Shown one piece after another: positions 46,167-59,500 of a stretch of DNA of 64,000 bases; within the stretch, counting starts at the first letter, position 1; the number at the start of each line of letters is the position of its first letter. The notes beneath the pieces were generated by a model. That model saw nothing but the letters and a program-made list of their open reading frames with translations. It did no database searches and was not told where the DNA came from. Source of the DNA: Calvatia gigantea (lineage: Eukaryota; Basidiomycota; Agaricomycetes; Agaricales; Lycoperdaceae); NCBI GenBank assembly GCA_025093985.1, contig JACAAK010000009.1, positions 620,001 to 684,000 of the forward strand. Direction: 5' to 3'. The position numbers and the translations under genes were made by a program.

Positions 46167-48161
46167 GTTTTAACTAAGGCGATAGTAGAAGTTGAGGGAT
46201 AGGTAATCAAAACGGATTCGGACAATTGACAGAAGAATTACCAACCCAATGCTGGCTAGGATGATGACTAGAGCGGGGAAGCGGGTGAGACGGGCGAACG
46301 TGCGCGGTATGACAGTTCCCCCCATTGGGCCGAGCCCTGGGCCGGATGGCTGTGGGATCTCCATTGCTTTTGATGGTTCTGAAATTTCATCCTTGGAAAT
46401 TTTCGGCCCGTTATTTTCTACCTTCCATGTCCATCCCTACAGAACTGCCAGCAGAACGCGATTAGGGCCTGTTTGAACTCAAGCCTCAAGTGGAAGGAGG
46501 AGGGGGGAAAGAGGCGACTAAGTTGTTTTCCGGAAACAGGAGCGAAGAGATAACGTGAAGCGAGGGAAGAAGGTAGCAGTGGGCAAGGGTGGGGGAAGAT
46601 TGAGGACAGTGGCGGGCAGATCAACGTTGATTGCGCAGCGGAGGCCAAGGAAATCAAGGCCACTGATGGCGATCAGATAGGTTGAGATCGATGTCAACGG
46701 AGGTCACGAAGGTGGGTTGGGAGGCTGCCATCCTTGAAAAGGGATGGTCATGAGAGTCGGATTTAGGGCATCCACCGGACTGAGGGAATCGGTAGGAGAG
46801 CCCCTGGCGGGAAGAAGGTCAATGGGTACATTATAAGTGCGAGGATCCGCAATGGCGTCCTTGCAAACCAGGGAGTCGTGTCAGTCCTTCATTGTTCCAG
46901 TGTCTGCTAAGGCCATTTGTCGCAAGTACGATCTCAATGTAACTCGAAGAAGCTTTCGCCTTCCTCCGCCGTTGTTGGCTGTCATTCAACTGAATGTACT
47001 TGGTCTCATTCAATCCGGCTTCCTTACTTCAACCAATTCCTGACAGATCCGTCTTTGGGACCAGGGGTAGGAGGATGGCTGATTGAGTTGGAGACAGTCG
47101 AGCTGGTGGCGAATGAGCTGGGGGAATGTTGCCGCAGTCATCAAAACGAGGTACAGTGGATTGGACTGATGTTCACGGAGGATGCCCTGGCTGCTGTCCA
47201 TTGACAACGAGATTCACGGGCCCATGCCGGGTAACCCAGGAGAATGAGTAGTAATGAATGGAGAGCATGAATCAAGAGTGAAGAGGATAGGAAGAAGTGG
47301 AGGAAGCTGAGTCGGTAAACTCCCATTCAGGCTCTGCTCCTTATTTGGACATACAATTGTGATGTGATAATGTGATAAATATTGTCTTGAATAGTGAAAA
47401 ATTTAAGTAGTAAATATAGGGTTAAAGGTCCGGCTTAGAATTATTGAGGATAAAGTCGCAAGAAGTTACGCTGCCTTCAGTTACGGAACAGGAACTTCTT
47501 CATGTTTTGACCTAACCATACTTTGAAAAAGCTTAACTCGAGGGCGATTTTCGATCACTGCACATTTGTACCAGTACCTTAACCGAGGGGGGAGCGTCAG
47601 GTGGCGTGAAGTTTGGGTTGGCAGGTCTGCATTGAACATGAACCTGAGCCATAGTCTGGGAGTTAGGATGCAGAACCGGTTGTCTAATCTGTAGGACTGG
47701 ATACTTCCGAAGTTTTGATCGGTCTGGGAGAACTTGGCCTTGTAAGCTTTTGACCATCTGAAGTGGTGGGAGTCACGTGTACAGTTCTGATACTCCTTGA
47801 ATTGGATCCGCTTTAGCCCATATTGTCAGTGACAACATGGGCCCATCTGACTAATTCTTCGGGATATTCTTCGGGGTAACCCTTTTACCAGAATGGGGAA
47901 CACCAGTTTGCAGACGTTGTATGAACCAGCTAGAACAATTTCCCATTTCCGAGCCTTGCAGAGCTTAAAATCTTGGGGTTGGTTATCGTTCGTCATCCTC
48001 GCCTTCTGGTGGACCCAAAGTGCATGCACTTGCATCCTGCCTTTTCCAGCACGGAAGAAGTATTGTATCCATTGGACGTCTGTTGAACCCAGTTCGAATT
48101 CATACGAATTCGGCCAATGGCGTTGGTCTTCTGGTCTCATGAAGGGATGGTAGTCGCGATG
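46167..48161 (-). other. Island of non-transposon DNA with gene fragments
   Basis: GC-richer DNA between Ty3-A3 and Ty3-A4 with no match to the elements. Minus strand at 46,364 starts MEIPQPSGPGLGPMGG followed by a single hydrophobic segment (FPALVIILASIGLVILLSIV): the N-terminus of a type II membrane protein whose continuation is replaced by Ty3-A3. A second minus-strand frame at 47,826-48,170 (ALWVHQKARMTNDNQPQDFK) looks coding but I cannot name it. Both edges abut truncated elements. The gene identity is unknown. Confidence 0.4.
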
Positions 48162-48420
48162 AAGTCTTGAGGGCAAATAAGGGGAGAGAACTAGGTGGTT
48201 AAGCATACTGAATACAGTGGATGTATGTATGCTTAAATACAAGAAGGTCATCCAGTTGAATGGATGGAGTAACTACATGAAACATCTGATGAAGCTGGCA
48301 TGGTAGTTAATACAAGTCATGCTCAGAGATTGCTCAACAGGAATAGCTGAAACAGGTACACTGATAGATAGGAACACAGATGATAGTGGAATATGACTTG
48401 ATCAGTAGAAATCCATAACA
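48162..48420 (-). repeat. Ty3-A4 LTR, truncated
   Basis: Starts at AAGTCTTGAGGGC, lacking the outer TGTTATGACC end, and runs to CCATAACA. Confidence 0.85.
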
Positions 48421-48438
48421 ATACCCCTCAATTAGGCT

Positions 48439-49432
48439 TTATGCCTCAGGAAGCTTGTCGAAGTCACCATTGACTACAGCAGAGGTGAGGGCCTTCTTGG
48501 TGGCTCCAATGAGATACTTTCCATTGTTCAATCACACAAAGAAGATGGGTAAATGGCTTCGCCTATCCTGATGGATAAGGACTGGGACACCATTGAATGG
48601 GAAGTCAGTCATGGTGGAGTTGTCCCAGTAGTTCTTGACTATCATTCTCCAGTAGTGTTGGTCCTTTTCTTGGCCTGGTAATATAGTGCGGAACCTTGTG
48701 GATAGGAGAAAAACTGATACAAGCTGTGGTGGAGTGATAGGTCTTTATGAAATGGTGGAGGGAGTTGACTTCCTCCTTCATAGAGATGGTGGTTTCTCTA
48801 TCCATGGGTGTGTTGGCTTGAGTTGGTGGCATGGGGTTGATTGTGTTGTGCAATTCAGAAAGAGTGCTGTGGATTCTATCAATGAGGGAGTCTATTTCTG
48901 GGTCCTCAGTGGTCTTGTCATGTTTAAGCAGATTCATGGCTACATTGGCAAGTTCCAGGAATATGTCAGCAATATCAAGGTGCTTGAAAACTTCAAGTCC
49001 AAGGTCAATATGATTGTGGAGGCTATGGACAGTGGTCTTGTTCACTGGGTGTGAGTGTGGACTGGTCTAGGGCTTGGAAAATGGCAGGAATGTGCTGATT
49101 GGTGGATGAGGATGCATTGGTGAATCCTGCATACATATCAGCAAAGGTAATGCATGCAGTAGCAAGGGCAATGTGTCGATTGATAACTAGTTGCCTATTT
49201 TGGGTGGTGATGGTTTCTATCTCACTGTTGGTGGCTTTGTCAATATCTTTCAGTAGAGTTTCAAGAAGCCCTTGTGCTAGAGACAGTGTGGTAGTGAGGT
49301 TGTAGGCAAGTGTCTTGAGGTGTAGGTGCTTAGGCCACTACCTGGTTCTGGGAGAGGGATGGAAGAGATCGTGGTTGGGTTGGGATGGATGAGGGAGTGA
49401 ATAGTAATGCAGTTGGCTTGGGAGGAAGGCAT
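48439..49432 (-). pseudogene. Ty3-A4 orf3
   Basis: Start codon slot at 49,430-49,432 is 6 nt after the pol TAG (49,439-49,441). Recognisable by HLDIADIFLELANVAMNLLK and RPRKGPTLLENDSQELLGQL in shifted frames. Broken in several places. Confidence 0.75.
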
Positions 49433-49438
49433 ATCTGA

Positions 49439-52400
49439 CTAGTTTCTTTGTCTGAGTGATAACTTTTTGGTTTTTCTGCCCCCCCTTTTATGGGTATCCT
49501 CCAGATGCCTTTTTTGGTATTCTGCTATTGCATCTTGGGCATTTGTTAGGTTTGACTCCACTGTCCACGTATCATCCTCATTGCTGTACCCCTTCCAGTA
49601 TACTAGGAATTGATATCCCCAGTCCTTGTTTTTGTCATCCTCAGATCTCTTCTACTTCATATTCTTCTTTGTTATTAATGATCACTAGTTCGGGCACTGG
49701 TAATCTTTGCTGACTTGGGAATGTCACTTTCTGCACCAGGGTTAACAGCTGTTCATTGAACACATCATGGATGGCCCATCCTTCTGGTAAGGCGAGCCAG
49801 TATGCCACTTCTCCTATCTTTTCCTTGATTTGGAAAGGCCCATACCTTTTTTGGCCTAGCTTCTTTGATGGCTGATTGGTATGGATATTTGCATTTTCTA
49901 GCCATACTTCATCACCAGCTTGATATTGCATTATGTGCAACTTACTGTTATCATGGGTCTGTTTCATTTTTTCTTGGTATGATCATAGTGCTGCTGCGGA
50001 GTTGTCTCTTGCATTTCGCAGTTGTTTTAGGAACTTGGTGCTACTAGGGTTGTCTGTTGGTCCATGGTCTTTCCCTTTCTAGGGGTGTCATCCATAATTG
50101 AGATAGAAAGGTGTCTCTTGTATTCTACTATGTTTCTTGTTGTTGTACTGGAATTTGGCCATAGGCAGCCAATTTACCCAGTTGTTTTGCTTGTAGTTGC
50201 AGTATAATTGCAGGTACATTTCAACTTCTCAGTTAATTCACTCCATTTGTTCATCTGTTTGGAGATGGTAGGCTGTTGACAGGGTTTGTTCTATTCCTAA
50301 CCCCTTGAACAGTTCTCCAGTGAATTCTGATGTAAACTGTAGTCCTTGGTCACTAAGGACTTTCTGTGGTACTCCATGTAGTTTCCATATTTTGTTCCTG
50401 TAGAGTTATGCAATTTCCTTTGAGAATATGTCTGTTTTTGTCACTATAAGTTATATCATTTTTGTGAAATGGTTGACAACCACCAAGATGGCATCTTTTC
50501 CTTCTGATTCTGGTAGTGGTCCAATAAGGTCAATGCTTATCTCTTCCCATGGCCCATTAGATATCAGGAGTGGGTGCAGTGGCATCTTCAATGGTGCTAT
50601 GCAAGGCTTATTTCTTTGACAGTTCTGGCATCCTTTGACATATTTCTTGGTATCATTTCGTATTATTGGCCACCAGTAATCCCTAGTGATCAACTCGATC
50701 ATCCTATATTGTCCTAGGTGTCCTGTGTCCAGTGTGTCATGGTATTATTGTAGTATTTCTTCTTGGAGTATAAGGTCAGGTGGTATGTATATGCTGGCTC
50801 CTTTGTAGATCACCCCATCATGTTCTGTGATATTAGACTCTCCTTTTAGAAGTCTTGAGGTAATACTTGTTTCTCTTTAGTAGTTTGCCTTTATCCAGGT
50901 CCATGAATGTTGGTGTGATGAACAATTCTGCATGGAGCAAGATGGTCTCCTTGGGATCTTTTTCATCTTCTGGTTTGTCTCATAGCCACTTTCCCAGATC
51001 ATGGTAATTAGTCTATCATCTTCTTGGTCTGGTTCTTGGTGGATCCTAGATAGTAGGTCCACTTTTGTGTTTGTTTTCCCCAGTACATGTCATAGGGTGA
51101 AGTTGTAGTCTTGTAGTCTCAGATACCACCTTACTTGTTGTCTGTTGAGCTTCTGTAGTTCTCTATAATACTTGAGGTTTTTGTGGTCTGTCCAGATTTC
51201 AAATTTTTCCTCTGCATCTAGTAGGTAGTGTTGCCACTCTTTTAGGGCATGCATAATGGCTAGTAATTCTTTATTGTAGATTTTGTAATTTCATTCTGCC
51301 AGGGAAGAGTGTGCATGATATAAATGCAATTGGGTGCCATTTCTTGTCTTGTTCCTATGATAGGACCCCTCCTAATGCATAGTTTGAGGCATCGACTTCT
51401 ACTTGAAATTGTCCTTTTCTCTGGGGTAGTGTCAAGGTCAGTTCTTTAGTGATTCATTGCTTTAGTTCATTGAATGCTGATTGGTGTTCTTCTTTCCAGT
51501 CCCATTCAGTAGCTCCTTTGAGCTGGTTTAAGGGGGTCGTGATTTTACTGAAGTTTTTTATGAATCAGCAGTAATAGTTTGTGAACCCTAGGAAGTATTC
51601 TACTCCCTTTTTGTTTTTGGGCTTGGGCCAGTCTCGTACTGCCATGACTTTCTCTTCCTCCATTTCAATATGTCCATGTCCTATTTTTACCCCTAACATA
51701 GGAATTTCTTTGGCATTGAATATGTATTTTGTCTGTTTAAAGCAGAGGTTGTATTCTGCCACTTGTGTCAGTGTTATAAACTTAACCATGGACTAACTTT
51801 ATTTCTCCTTAAACATATTAACCTTCTATTTAGACTTTCCTATTTTCCCTTCTGTATACCCCAATCCATTCTTTATTTATTTATCACATGTATTTCTATC
51901 TTTACTTCTTATGACTCATCCTAAGTCATGTTCCTGTTTCACCCTCTCTATTCCCCCTCATCAAACTTCTGTCTACTCATCTCTACCTTTCTATGACTCA
52001 TATCATCTTCTTTCCTATTCCCTATGATTCCTTAGCTTACCAAGTAATCCATAGTAGTCTCCCATTGACTCATACCCATTTACTATGTAATTCTCTCATC
52101 TCTTATCCATAGCTAGTATATAACCCTAAGTAGTACCATTGTATTACCTTAGGTTATTCTAGTAACAAGCTTCCTTATCTTCGCTTGTCTGCTATAAGGT
52201 TAACAACCTTGGGGACTGCAGTGACACTTAACTCAGACTTCTCAAACAAGTACAAGCTTCTACTCGAGAGAGTGATCTGAAGTCTGCACAGAAGTCCTTG
52301 AGACTTATTGTATACTTCCAGGCTATAATGTTGAACCTCTCCCTGAGTGGAGATGATTCAGGCCCAGTTGCAAAGTAAGGTAACACATGTAACAGTCAGG

Positions 52401-53450
52401 AACTGTATTGTTCTTTCTTTTAGTTGGTCTTTGGTGTCCCCTGGAATTGCAAAATTGTCCATATAGTTTACAATGTCTCCGTTTTATAGCAGGTCTTGGA
52501 AGATACTTGTCATTATTCTGGAGAATGTTCTGGGTAAATTGCTTAACCTGAAATACATTACAGTCAGTTTGAATAGCCCATTATTGGTCAAAAATACTGC
52601 TTTCCATTCGTCTCCTTCCTTGATTCTGACATTGTTGTACCCCCAAATGATGTCAAGTTTGTTGAAGTATCTTACCTTTTCTAGCTTGTCGATTACTTTT
52701 CTGATCCTGGGTAATAGTGTTTTGTCCTTTACCACCACATTGTTTAACTATCTATAGTCTTGGATTAAACATTTTGAACCATCTTTCTTTGGGATAAAGA
52801 AGGTGGGGGCTGTGTATGGAGACTTTAATGGCTATATGTGTCCTGACTCAAGATTTTCCTTGATGAAGGCTTTGAGTTCATCCTAGTTCCTTGATTGTCA
52901 TGTTGTATGTTCCAGCACTTATTTTCCTGGGTGTATCTTCTATTAGGATTATTTCATGATCCCATTCTGTTCATTGCAGTAGCTTATCAAAGGTTATCTT
53001 GTTGAACAGATATAGTGAACAGTTGGATGTAGCCTGGTAGATCAGCTGGTTCAGTCAGGGTCCGGTTTGTCCTCTTCTTCCTATATATCTTTCATGACGG
53101 CCATACTCTGGATTTTTTCTGTGACCTGGATATTCTGGTGCAGAAATTGGCAGTTCAGTGGGCATTGGGTGAATTTGATTTCTCCTGTTTCCCAGTTCAC
53201 TTCAGGATTGTGTTTAACCAGCCAATCATATCCTAGAAATATTTCTGCTCAGTTTTGGAGTTGAACTACTGATGCTTCAATCATCTCTCTGTATCCCTTG
53301 ATTTCCATTTTGATAGTAGCTGTTTCTATGACATTTCCTTCTTGATTTGTTGTTCCATCAGTGTTTAGAACTGTAATTTCTTGTTTTAGCTTTTTCATGG
53401 GGATTCGCTCTTCATCTACAAGTTTTTTGCTGATGCTACTAGTAGTGCAC
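49439..53450 (-). pseudogene. pol: Ty3-A4 pol
   Basis: Integrase finger RDYWWPIIRNDTKKYVKGCQ, core and WAIHDVFNEQLL region, RNase H, RT parts (IPMLGVKIGHGHIEMEEEKV; KDKTLLPRIRKVIDKLEKVR) and protease. Many stops. The RT is split at 51,772-52,394 by a solo LTR. Protease is lost beyond 53,450. Confidence 0.85.
51772..52394 (+). repeat. Solo Ty3-B LTR in Ty3-A4 RT
   Basis: 623 bp, TGTTATAAAC...CATGTAACA, flanked by exact 5-bp duplication GTCAG (51,767-51,771 and 52,395-52,399). It formed by LTR-LTR recombination of a Ty3-B element. Confidence 0.92.
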
Positions 53451-54085
53451 TGTTATGAACTTACTACATCCCCAGACTCTCCCTCTATTTGTATTAACCT
53501 TCTATTTAGACTTTCTCTTCCATTTCTTCACTATACCCTGGTCCATTATTTATTTATTAAACACATGTACTTCTACTTTTACTTCTGATGATTCATTCTG
53601 AATCATGTTCCTGTTTCACCTTTATTTTTTCTTGTCATCAAACTTCTATTCACTTCATCTCTATCTTCCTGTGACTTATGCCTCTTCTTCTCTTCCATCT
53701 TACTCATCCCTATGACTCCGTATATTACCAATTAACCCATAGTAGTTCCCATTGACTCATATCTATTTACTACTGTAAATTCCCATCTCTTATTCATAAC
53801 TAGTATATAACTTTAAGTAGTACCCATGTATTACCTCAGGTTATTCTAGTAACAAGCTTCCTTATCTTCGCTCAGTCTGCTACAAGGTTAACAACCTTGG
53901 GGACTGCAGTGACACTTAACTTGGACTTCTCAGGCAAGCATGAGCTTCTACTCGAGGGAAGCAATCTGAAGCCTGCACAGAGGTCATTGAGACTTGTCAA
54001 ACACTCCTGGGCTATAGTATTGAACCTCTTCCTGAGTGGAGATGAATCCTGGGCCCAGTTGCAAAGTAAGGTAATGCACGTAACA
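53451..54085 (+). repeat. Ty3-B1 5' LTR (635 bp)
   Basis: TGTTATGAAC...GCACGTAACA. TATA and predicted RNA start lie at 53,804-53,847. Confidence 0.92.
53804..53847 (+). promoter_or_regulatory. Ty3-B1 promoter and predicted RNA 5' end
   Basis: TATATAA at 53,804-53,810; AGGTTATTCT at 53,838-53,847, 34 nt downstream, is complementary to the primer site after the LTR. Confidence 0.6.
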
Positions 54086-54087
54086 TA

Positions 54088-54097
54088 AGAATAACCT
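54088..54097 (+). other. Ty3-B1 self-priming primer-binding site
   Basis: AGAATAACCT, two bases after the LTR, complementary over 10 bases to AGGTTATTCT in the LTR: the same offset and geometry as in Ty3-A1. Confidence 0.65.
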
Positions 54098-54966
54098 CAC
54101 CCCTTTCTCTCATTTCTACACAACTCTTGTTTCTTACGGCCAGCTTCTGCTGAATTATTCCTCCATCCTAGTTGACTGTTGAGAAGCCTTCCCAGTAATA
54201 AGGGTTAAGAAGAGTAGAACTTTGGGTCTACTAGCTTGTTTTATCCATCCTCCACCAAGCAGCATTGAGAAGAGTGGGACTGCTCACTACTAGTCTTGTT
54301 ACTTTCTCTTATCCTCTGTGTATCTGATACATAGAGAAGCCTCTGCACAACTGCATCGAGTAGAGCAGGCCTAGTCACTGCTATCTTTCTTTCACCACGT
54401 CACGAAAAGGGAAACATCCTTCACACCCTCCTTTCTCATCTCCAGAATGATCGTTCCATACACCAACCCAACAATCTTTTGAACCTCCTACCACACCACC
54501 ACCCCAACGTACCCATAAACCAGAAGGACCTTCAGCACCATTCTTAGAAAGAATCTATCACACCCTATGTACCAGATCACAAAAACTGAAATTACTACAA
54601 GAGCTACCTGCACCTACAAGAAAATCCACTGAACCCAAGCTACCAAAGCCCTCACAAAGTGGCAAATTCAACTATTTTTGATCCAATTCGCCCAAGTAGG
54701 GCCCACCTCAAGAATTGCCACCACAGATACCATCTAGAGCCGTATTCCCCTCCCAATTTGGAATTGAAAACCCCCAAACCTTGCCATCTATCCTCGAAGA
54801 CAATGTGGACAACAAGACATTCCATCAGCTACCCGAACATCCACTTGAATTCCAAGACATCCTTAATTGAGAAGGAACCCACCTTTTATACACTCCGGAC
54901 ACCCTCGAATACCTAGACATCCCTGGTTTTGAATCATAAGAGCCAATTTATCCAGAAATCAAAAAT
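54098..54966 (+). other. Ty3-B1 leader
   Basis: Noncoding leader. Three imperfect units containing GAGAAG and AGAGTGGGACT/AGAGTAGAACT-type sequence lie at 54,180-54,400. A short frame (54,659-54,916) has no recognised motif. Confidence 0.5.
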
Positions 54967-56560
54967 ATGGCTACTTTAACTCAAACGCAAACTGAAACTA
55001 ACATTGAACCAACTGATCAATCCCAACCCTGATCAGGAGCCACAACTCCCATCTTTGGAATTGAATGATGAAGGCCTCCAGGAGAAGATCCTCCCCATAG
55101 AGGTCGACAAGGAAGAACACCCTCTCCCTCCCCTCCCCCATCACGAAACTCCAGTTGTAATTCATCCACTCTGTCCTCTTTCTCCCTTGGAAGAGAAGGA
55201 GGAGGTCAATGAAGACATTAGTACTCCTGCCATTCAATTTGTAGGAAATAATGGGAACTCAAAAGAAATCAGACAAAAACCTCCCAATTTTGACAGAACT
55301 GAACCCAAGGTTCAAAACCTGGTGGATGCTAGTCAAAAACTACCTCGAAATGAATCCTAGAGCATTTATGGATGACCAACGACAGATTAGGTTTGTCCTT
55401 GGCCTCATGGTTGAAGGAAAAGCTGGATCCTGGTCTGAGCAATACTATAAAAGCCGAATTACCGATGCTCAAGGAAGACCCATCCCCTGGAAATACTCTA
55501 CATTCGAAGAATTTGAAACTGAAATTTTAAAACTACTTCACCCCAGTTGACTGAACAGATCACAGCACAAAGACAATAGTATGAATTCAAAACAAAACAA
55601 ATCTTCTGCTGCAGACTTCAACCTTGAATTCTAACTGCCTCACCTCTATTAGAGGAATACAGGATAATGAAGCATTAATTCGAACAATACAAACATGGAC
55701 TCAATCCCTCTCTAGCAAGAGAAGTATGGACTAGGAAGGAAGGACCACCTGAAACTATTGCAGAATGGTACACAAATGCAGTACAACGAGACTCAGTCAA
55801 TTGTCAAGCTGATGCAATGTGGCCTCAAAACTTTCCCTGAAACCCAACTCCTTACCAGCCACCACAGTTCCCCCAACAAAACCACTACACTTGTTTTCAA
55901 CCAAACCACCAACCCCCATGAACAATACATGAAATACAAACAGAGCTGCAAGATTTTTACAAGCTACCTTACGAAGATGAAGAACCATATTACCCCGAAC
56001 AGGAATTGGACCACCCCTATGAAATTCATGACCCGGATGACCCCAAACTACAATTAAACACTGTATTCACTGCCAAGCAAGTTGCTCGCTACAAAGCTGG
56101 AAAATGCATAGGTTGTGGAAAATTTGGACACCTTATTAGCAATTGTCCAAACCCTGACCCAAATCTGTCTAAGGAAAAGCCACCTCCTAGACAACCTAAC
56201 TCCCCACAACGAAGATTCATGCAACCTACCTCGATATGCACAACCATCACGAACCTCAATCTTCTAGGAACTACTCTGGTGCCACTCCCAACCAAATCCT
56301 GAAAAATCTCTGCACTCAATATCCAAGCTATGATCAGAGAACTCCCAACTGATAAACAAATGGAATTCAGAGAAGCCTATATCTCTGACCCAATGCTCAA
56401 ACCCTTTGGGGATTTTTGAAGGTGTCACCCTGATCCTGCAAAGGAATCATTGGGTGATCCACAAATCAACTTAATTAAACTCCCTACCTCAAACAACAAA
56501 GTGTCAATTTTCCTCCCCTATCGAACTCAATCAGAACCTATCTATGAAATATCCCAGTCA
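54967..56560 (+). pseudogene. gag: Ty3-B1 gag
   Basis: Begins MATLTQTQTETNIEPTDQSQ, soon interrupted. Capsid part at 55,251-55,550 (FKTWWMLVKNYLEMNPRAFM, GSWSEQYYKSRITDAQGRPI). CCHC knuckle CIGCGKFGHLISNC at about 56,100-56,145. The homologue is the fragment at 34,671-36,205. Confidence 0.8.
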
Positions 56561-59500
56561 CTGCTCTGATTGACTCTGAAGCTCAAGGAAATTTCATTTC
56601 CTCAAAATTTACAAATACTTACAGACTTACAAACACATACCATTCGACCAGCCCATCAAAGTATCTAATGCAGATGGAACTCCTAATGAAAAATGGATCA
56701 ATTTATGAAAGCATTGAACTGAATGCCCTAATTGATGGAAAACAGTGTCGCTTTGAAGCCTATAGTCTCAGGAATAGGATCCAAAGACCTAATCCTAGGA
56801 TACCCTTGGCTACAACAAACAAACCCAGACATAAACTGGATGACTCAAGAGTTCAGTTGGCGAAACAATGACTATATTGTACCCCTAATCAGTGAAATCT
56901 ACAAATGGACCCACCACCATCAATGAAATTGCCCTAGACATCCACAGAATGAATGATATTGAACAGCTATACCTATCTAGATGAAGACTTTGACCCACTG
57001 GCAGTAAAAGTCTTTGAAGCAATTGTTCATTCTGAAGAACCTGAACTCTCAATTGACGAACTCAAGCTCTACTTGGAAAATGTTGATTTCGATGAAATTT
57101 TCATCTGGAACACTGAACTCTATAGGAATCACTCAAACTCTGCATGAACTTGAAATCAATACGAAAATCACCCAGGCTACTAGCCTTGCTACAGAAATCA
57201 ACTCCAAAACATGATACAAAGTTACCCAGGAAATACAAGAAATTTGCATTCGCTCTTCGACACCAAGAAATCTGAACATGATTTCCCCCAACAAGACCAT
57301 ATGATCACAAGATCAAACTTCTAGACACCTTCAAACTGGAACTAGGAAAGACATGTATCCCCTATCACCCCTTGAAGCTGAAGAACTCAAGAAGTTCATA
57401 CATGAAAACCTCTGAAAAGGATATATCCAAGAATCCGAATCTCCCAATGGCCTCATCCTTCTTCTTTGTAGGAAAGAAGGACGGAAAACTCCAGCCATGT
57501 CAAGACTATCGTTACCTGAATAAACACTACCAAGAAGAATACGTACCCCATTCCCATGATAATGACCATTATGGATAAACTCCAAGGGGTGAAACTATTC
57601 ACTAAAATGGATGTCCGACTTGGATACAATAACATCCAGATTCAGGAAGGAGATCAATGGAAAGCTGCCTTTAAAACTCCAATTGGACTTTACGAAACCA
57701 AATGTCATGTTCTTTGGAATGTGCAATTCTCCAGCCACTTTCCAAAAGATGATGGATACCATATTTACAAAAATGCTGGACAGAGGAGGAATCATAATCT
57801 ATATGGATGACATCCTCATCTATGCAAAAATGCAGGAAGAAATGGATCACCTTACTCTGGAAGTGCTCCAAATCCTGAAAGATAATGACTTGTACCTGAA
57901 ACTAGAAAAATGCGAATTTGACAAAACCCATTTAGAATATCTCAGCATGATAATCTCCCCCAACAAGATTGAAATGGACAATACCAAACTCTGCAGAATC
58001 GAAGAATGGCCTTTACCCTGCACTACCTGTGATGTCAGAAAATTTATGGGATTCTGCAACTTCTACCAAAAATTCATACATCACTATGCTGACATCTCTA
58101 GACCACTTAATGCTCTCCTGTCTAAAATAAAGAAATTCGAATGGGAAAACAAAGCAAATAAAGCCTTCAACTGACTAAAATCTGAATTTATGAAGAAACC
58201 TGTTTTGCCAATGCCAGACCAAACAAAACCATTCTTTATTGAAATGGATGCCTCGAAATATGCTTTAGGAGCAGTTCTGTCACAACAAGATATGAACAGA
58301 AACTACCATCCAGTAGCTTTCCTCTCCAAAGCATTCAACTCCACCCAATACAACTACAAAATACATGATAGAGAACTCCTTGCCATAATCACTGCATTAG
58401 AAGAATGGTGACACTACCTAGAAGGAGCCCAACATCAGCATAACCATATGAACCTGATCACAAGAATCTTACCTTTTGGAGAAAACCCCAAAATATCTCC
58501 AGAAGACAAGCCTGATGGCTTAGGATTCCTTGCACACACTTTGACTTTGCAATTGAACATGTCCCTGGAACCAAAATACCAGCTGCTGATGCCCTCTCAC
58601 ATCGACCAGATCACACCCCAGATAACGACAATGATAATGAAAATAGTTATTGTCTTACCTGAGGAAGTATTCCTCAACAAAATCATTGTATTACCAAACA
58701 AATTATTCATCTCCTTGGTCGATCAGGAACTACAGAATGATATTATAAAATTCATCCAAATATGATGAAATCACCATGGAAGCCATGAAACTGACTTCTA
58801 TCAGAATCCCTGGAAGCAATCAACTCGAAATACAGAATAATTCCCATGTCATCTGGAAACCTCATGACATTTGAAGGAAAAATTATTATCCCAGAAGATA
58901 TGGAACTCTGCTAACACATCATTCAACAATGCCATGACCACCCTTCTGCTGGACACCCTGGTGAACAAGAAACCTATCGCTTAGCCAAGACCAAAGTGTA
59001 TTGGCCAGGAATGAGTACCTTCATACAAAACTACATCAAAGGATGTAGCAAATGCCAACAATTTAAAATTAACCGAAACCCTTCTCATCCTCTGTTATAA
59101 CCAATACCACCACCAATATCCTACCAGGCCATTTGCTTACTATTGCTATGGATTTACTTATGGACTTACCTAAGTTCCGCAGATTCGACTCAATTCTGTC
59201 CATAGTGGACCTATGGACTTACGAAGGGGATAATTCTCACTCCTTGTACAAAAGAAATCACAGCCAAAGGAATCACTGATATGTAATTATAGACAAAGTC
59301 TACACCAGATTTGGACTACTGGACAAAATAATCTCTGACCAGTGACCCCAGATTCCGAGCAAATTCCAGTCAAGCTCTCATGAAATGACTTGGAATCACC
59401 CAATCATTCTCATCAGCCTACCACCCTCAATCTGATGGAACAATGGAATGATTCAACCAGGAAATTGCTGCATACCTGTCTATCTACTGTACAGGAAACC

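Larger units (their letters stand above)
48162..53450 (-). mobile_element. Ty3-A4: truncated Ty3-A element
   Basis: 3' LTR missing about 45-50 bp (48,162-48,420), orf3, integrase-chromodomain, RNase H, RT and protease on the minus strand. It is cut in protease by the Ty3-B1 LTR at 53,451 and interrupted in RT by a Ty3-B solo LTR. Gag and 5' LTR are absent. Confidence 0.9.

Noticed and set aside
47893..48153. 86-codon plus-strand frame in the island
   Set aside because: Antisense to a better-looking minus-strand frame; no motif.
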